Origin: an uncultured Bacillota bacterium
Lineage (GTDB): Bacteria; Bacillota_I; Bacilli_A; RFN20; CAG-826
DNA length: 64,000 nt
Assembly: GCA_949289845.1 (NCBI GenBank)
Contig: CASEPN010000001.1
Location: forward strand, 464,316 to 528,315
Reading direction: 5' to 3'
Position 1 is the stretch's first letter. Each line of letters starts with the position of its first letter. The position numbers and the translations under genes were made by a program. This document shows, piece by piece, positions 61,867 through 64,000 of the stretch. The notes below the pieces were generated by a model. That model did no database searches and was not told the origin of the DNA. It worked only from the letters and a program-made list of their open reading frames with translations.

Positions 61867-62487
61867 CTAGCGGGTCTTCTTGCGAGAGAGGTAGTCCTTG
61901 ATCATCCCTTCGTAGCGATCGCGATGGGAATCGGCGTCCTTGTAGCCATGGAGGCTCCGCATCGTCCTCAGGGCGTCCTCCACTTCATGGAGATCTTCGT
62001 CCGTGTCGATCTCCCCGTAGATGATCGCGCCCTCGTAAAGGGCATCTATGTACTGCCCGCCCCGGGCGTCCTTCTCCCGGAGGGGGCCGGGCTTCTCGCC
62101 CGCCTTCTCGGAAGGAGAAGGGGGGATCTCGGAGTAGGAGCCGGCCCGAAGGGCGAGGATCATCGAGGGAAGGTCCCCGAGGAGGAGGAAGAGGACCGCC
62201 GCCCCGGCGGAGGAGCGGCAGGAGGAAGGCCCGTCCGAGGTCACCTTCCTCGTCGCGATCTGGTGCAATGCGATATATAGCCCGGATAGGGCGACGCCAA
62301 AGAGAAGCCAAAGCGACTCCGGGGCGAAGCAGAAGGAAATGATAAAGGAGGCCAGGGCGGCAAGGGAGGCCACCACGAGGACGACGGTGTTCCAGAGGAC
62401 AAGGAAGCGGCAGGATGCGGCGCGGTGGCATCGATCGCGCTCCCGCCAATACTGAAGGGTCGGGGCGTCATGGGCGTTTTCGGGCAT
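61867..62487 (-). CDS. membrane protein of unknown function
   Basis: The 206-residue protein has about four hydrophobic segments in its first 130 residues, then a charged, helical cytoplasmic C-terminus. An AAGGAG ribosome site and a TATAAT box lie upstream. No family is recognised. The first residues (PTLQYWRERDRCHRAA) recall small membrane effector-like proteins, but no assignment is made. Confidence 0.6.
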   Translation of the reverse strand: MPENAHDAPTLQYWRERDRCHRAASCRFLVLWNTVVLVVASLAALASFIISFCFAPESLWLLFGVALSGLYIALHQIATRKVTSDGPSSCRSSAGAAVLFLLLGDLPSMILALRAGSYSEIPPSPSEKAGEKPGPLREKDARGGQYIDALYEGAIIYGEIDTDEDLHEVEDALRTMRSLHGYKDADSHRDRYEGMIKDYLSRKKTR

Positions 62488-62599
62488 ACGGTTTCTCCTT
62501 TTGGGCGATTATAAGTTCCCTGACTTAGAAATTGGCGGGAGGGGCCTACGAAGCGTCGCTGGCATATTCCGTTCCTCGGGGACGGCGTCCCTTCCGCTC

Positions 62600-63424
62600 C
62601 TACGGAAGGAAGCTGGATTCATCCTCTTCGATAGGGCTTTCAAGCGGATGGTTCCGGTTGGGAAGGACGAGGAGGAAGGTGTTCTTCGTCGTCCGGAAGA
62701 AAGGCTTTCTCGTCGTCCTCTCGTAGGAACGACGGATCCTCGGGATTCCCGTGCCGGAGGCTTCGATGAGCCCGAGCCTGCGGAAGATGTCCATCAGGCC
62801 GGGGTTCCTGGGGCAGGAGCGTCCTTGGAGGACCTCTTCCAGATCGGCTCCAGGGGGAAGACCCCCGGCCGACAGGATCTCGATCCGGTCTTGGAAGAGG
62901 GCGATCTTCGAGAAGGTTGGGATGGAATAGTCGCGATGGACGATGGCGTTCATGATCCCTTCCCTGACGGCCTCCTTCGGATAGTCCCTCCTTTCCACTC
63001 GGCAAAGCCCGTGGGTCTCGCAATAATGCATGTTCCGGAAGTCAAGGAAGTCATTAGCCTCCTTCATCTGGCGGAAGAGGGAGCCGGAGAATTCCCTTCG
63101 CTCGTGGGATCGGGAGAAGATATCGTCCCTGCCGAAGGTCGCCTCGCGGATCGAAAAGGGGCATTGGTCCGAAAGGAGGAGGGCGAGGTTCGTGAAGCGC
63201 CCCCTCCAGTCGAGAAGCCCGAGGCCCCTCTTCTCCCCCGGCCCGAAGGGAACCCCGTGGAGCAGGAATTCCTTCTCCGCCTCCAGGAAGGTCAGGTCCT
63301 GGCAAGAAGAGATCCAGTCCTCATAGGAATCTAGGCGCATATCCATTGTCGAAAAGAGCGGGTTTTCGCATGGATTTCCGCAAGCAGGATCGATGCCGGC
63401 GTTCTCGCTTTCCTTCCGCTTCAT
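62600..63424 (-). pseudogene. AlbA_2/RecG-like ATP-binding protein, truncated at both ends
   Basis: The 274-residue frame covers the middle of the AlbA_2 (RecG-like) family: TNLALLLSDQCPFSI, REFSGSLFRQMKEA, then the GHKL-type ATPase block REGIMNAIVHRDYS, DRIEILSAGGLPPG and RLGLIEASGTGI. The N-terminal AlbA_2 domain and the C-terminal winged helix are missing. A GGAGGAGGG ribosome site stands before the ATG at 63424, so it may be expressed as a short form. Likely a decayed accessory gene. Confidence 0.65.
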
Positions 63425-63599
63425 GGGAATCCCTCCTCCATAGGATAGCAAGGACTAAGCGAAGCGAAGTCCCTTGTTGGCCGGAGGATGCCCCTAAGGG
63501 CAAAAGACCTACCAGTCGAGGGACCCTTGGTCCGTCAGGAAGGGAAGAAGGCCCATCCGGAGGAAACCTTCCTCGGTGTAGTAGGGCTTCCCGTCCTTC

Positions 63600-63734
63600 C
63601 TAGTCAGGACGGGCCTCCTGAGTCCGGCGGGAGATTCGCTGGAGACTCGGAACGTGCGCGGCCTTCTCAGGCCAGACAGCGAGCCTCGGATATTTCGGCT
63701 TCCACATGGCGACGAAGGCCTCGAAGGCCGCCAT
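63600..63734 (-). pseudogene. possible transposase remnant (IS256-like)
   Basis: A 44-codon frame begins MAAFEAFVAMWKPKYPRLAV, which resembles the F--F---W--KYP block in the C-terminal part of IS256-type transposases. No other transposase motif is near. Assignment is weak. Confidence 0.3.
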
Positions 63735-63814
63735 CCCCTACTCCTACTCACCTACTTTGGGACCCCAATGCAGTTCCCGTCGTTAATGTAAAATTCTTTT
63801 TGCTCTTCCCCACC

Positions 63815-63854
63815 ATGTCGACATTTCCCACAGTTCTGTGATTTTTGTCGACAT
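63815..63854. repeat. pair of TGTCGACA palindromes in a low-GC terminus
   Basis: ATGTCGACAT (63815-63824) and TGTCGACAT (63846-63854) flank an ACAG-TT-CTGT hairpin-like sequence. They could be operator sites or the end of a mobile element. Confidence 0.35.
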
Positions 63855-64000
63855 CGATGCCAAGCATTCCAAAGAAGCCTAAAGAGAAACAGAATGGCCT
63901 TAGAACTAAACTAAAGGCTGATACCAAACGTTAATCACAATGTATTGCAAAATGGCAAGTGGCACCCGGTCTCACCCTTCCCCTAGCCACGACTCCAAGA

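Overview
The window is GC-rich bacterial DNA on the standard code: TGA is used as a stop throughout and tryptophan is TGG. MutS2, RNase HIII, MraZ, an ileS T-box, a pheS T-box and MsmK-type sugar ATPases point to Bacillota. The division cluster is reduced to mraZ, rsmH, a small FtsL-position protein, ftsA and ftsZ, with no mur, mraY or penicillin-binding-protein genes between them. This recalls Acholeplasma-like and RF39/Erysipelotrichales-like Bacilli. My inference is an uncultured gut or rumen Bacilli lineage, possibly without a normal peptidoglycan wall. No rRNA, tRNA or CRISPR array was seen.

Layout: 0-18.8 kb is housekeeping: uvrC(partial)-mutS2, rnhC, ileS-lspA-rluD, ftsA-ftsZ, mraZ-rsmH-ftsL-like, pheS-pheT-yceD, and an RNA methylase with a YgjP-like peptidase. 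18.9-21.3 kb holds a lipoprotein, a DUF523/TudS-type protein with a long repetitive basic tail, an ECF S component and a small membrane protein. 21.3-26.9 kb holds a sugar ATPase, a C39-like cysteine peptidase with a membrane partner, a PucR-type regulator and a GH13 glucosidase. 27.3-45.6 kb is one long minus-strand fructan locus: binding protein, two permeases, three GH32 enzymes (two surface lipoproteins), two surface carbohydrate-binding proteins, LacI regulator, PfkB kinase, DUF624 protein and an enlarged ABC ATPase. It would bind and cut fructan outside the cell, import the oligosaccharides, then hydrolyse and phosphorylate the sugars inside. 47.5-51.2 kb is a heterodimeric ABC exporter. 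51.4-64 kb is an accessory island with broken or partner-less genes (frameshifted DUF4143 ATPase, orphan HipB-type regulator, GIY-YIG/DUF2075 helicase, Fic protein, ADP-ribosylglycohydrolase pseudogene, truncated AlbA_2-type ATPase, possible transposase remnant), low-GC spacers and 12-bp tandem repeats.

The most striking finding is a three-copy structured RNA of about 57-60 nt on the minus strand (16850-16906, 27133-27192, 46077-46134). Its apical stem covaries, its loops are GAAA, GUAA and GCGA (all GNRA), and each copy has a -10 box just upstream and a 3' T-tract. Two copies lie tail-to-tail against paralogous small basic-protein genes that I cannot assign to a family. Other recurrent signals are a 20-bp AT-rich element in four places, several -10 boxes so close to start codons that the mRNAs look leaderless, and cre/LacI-type operators that tie the sugar genes together.
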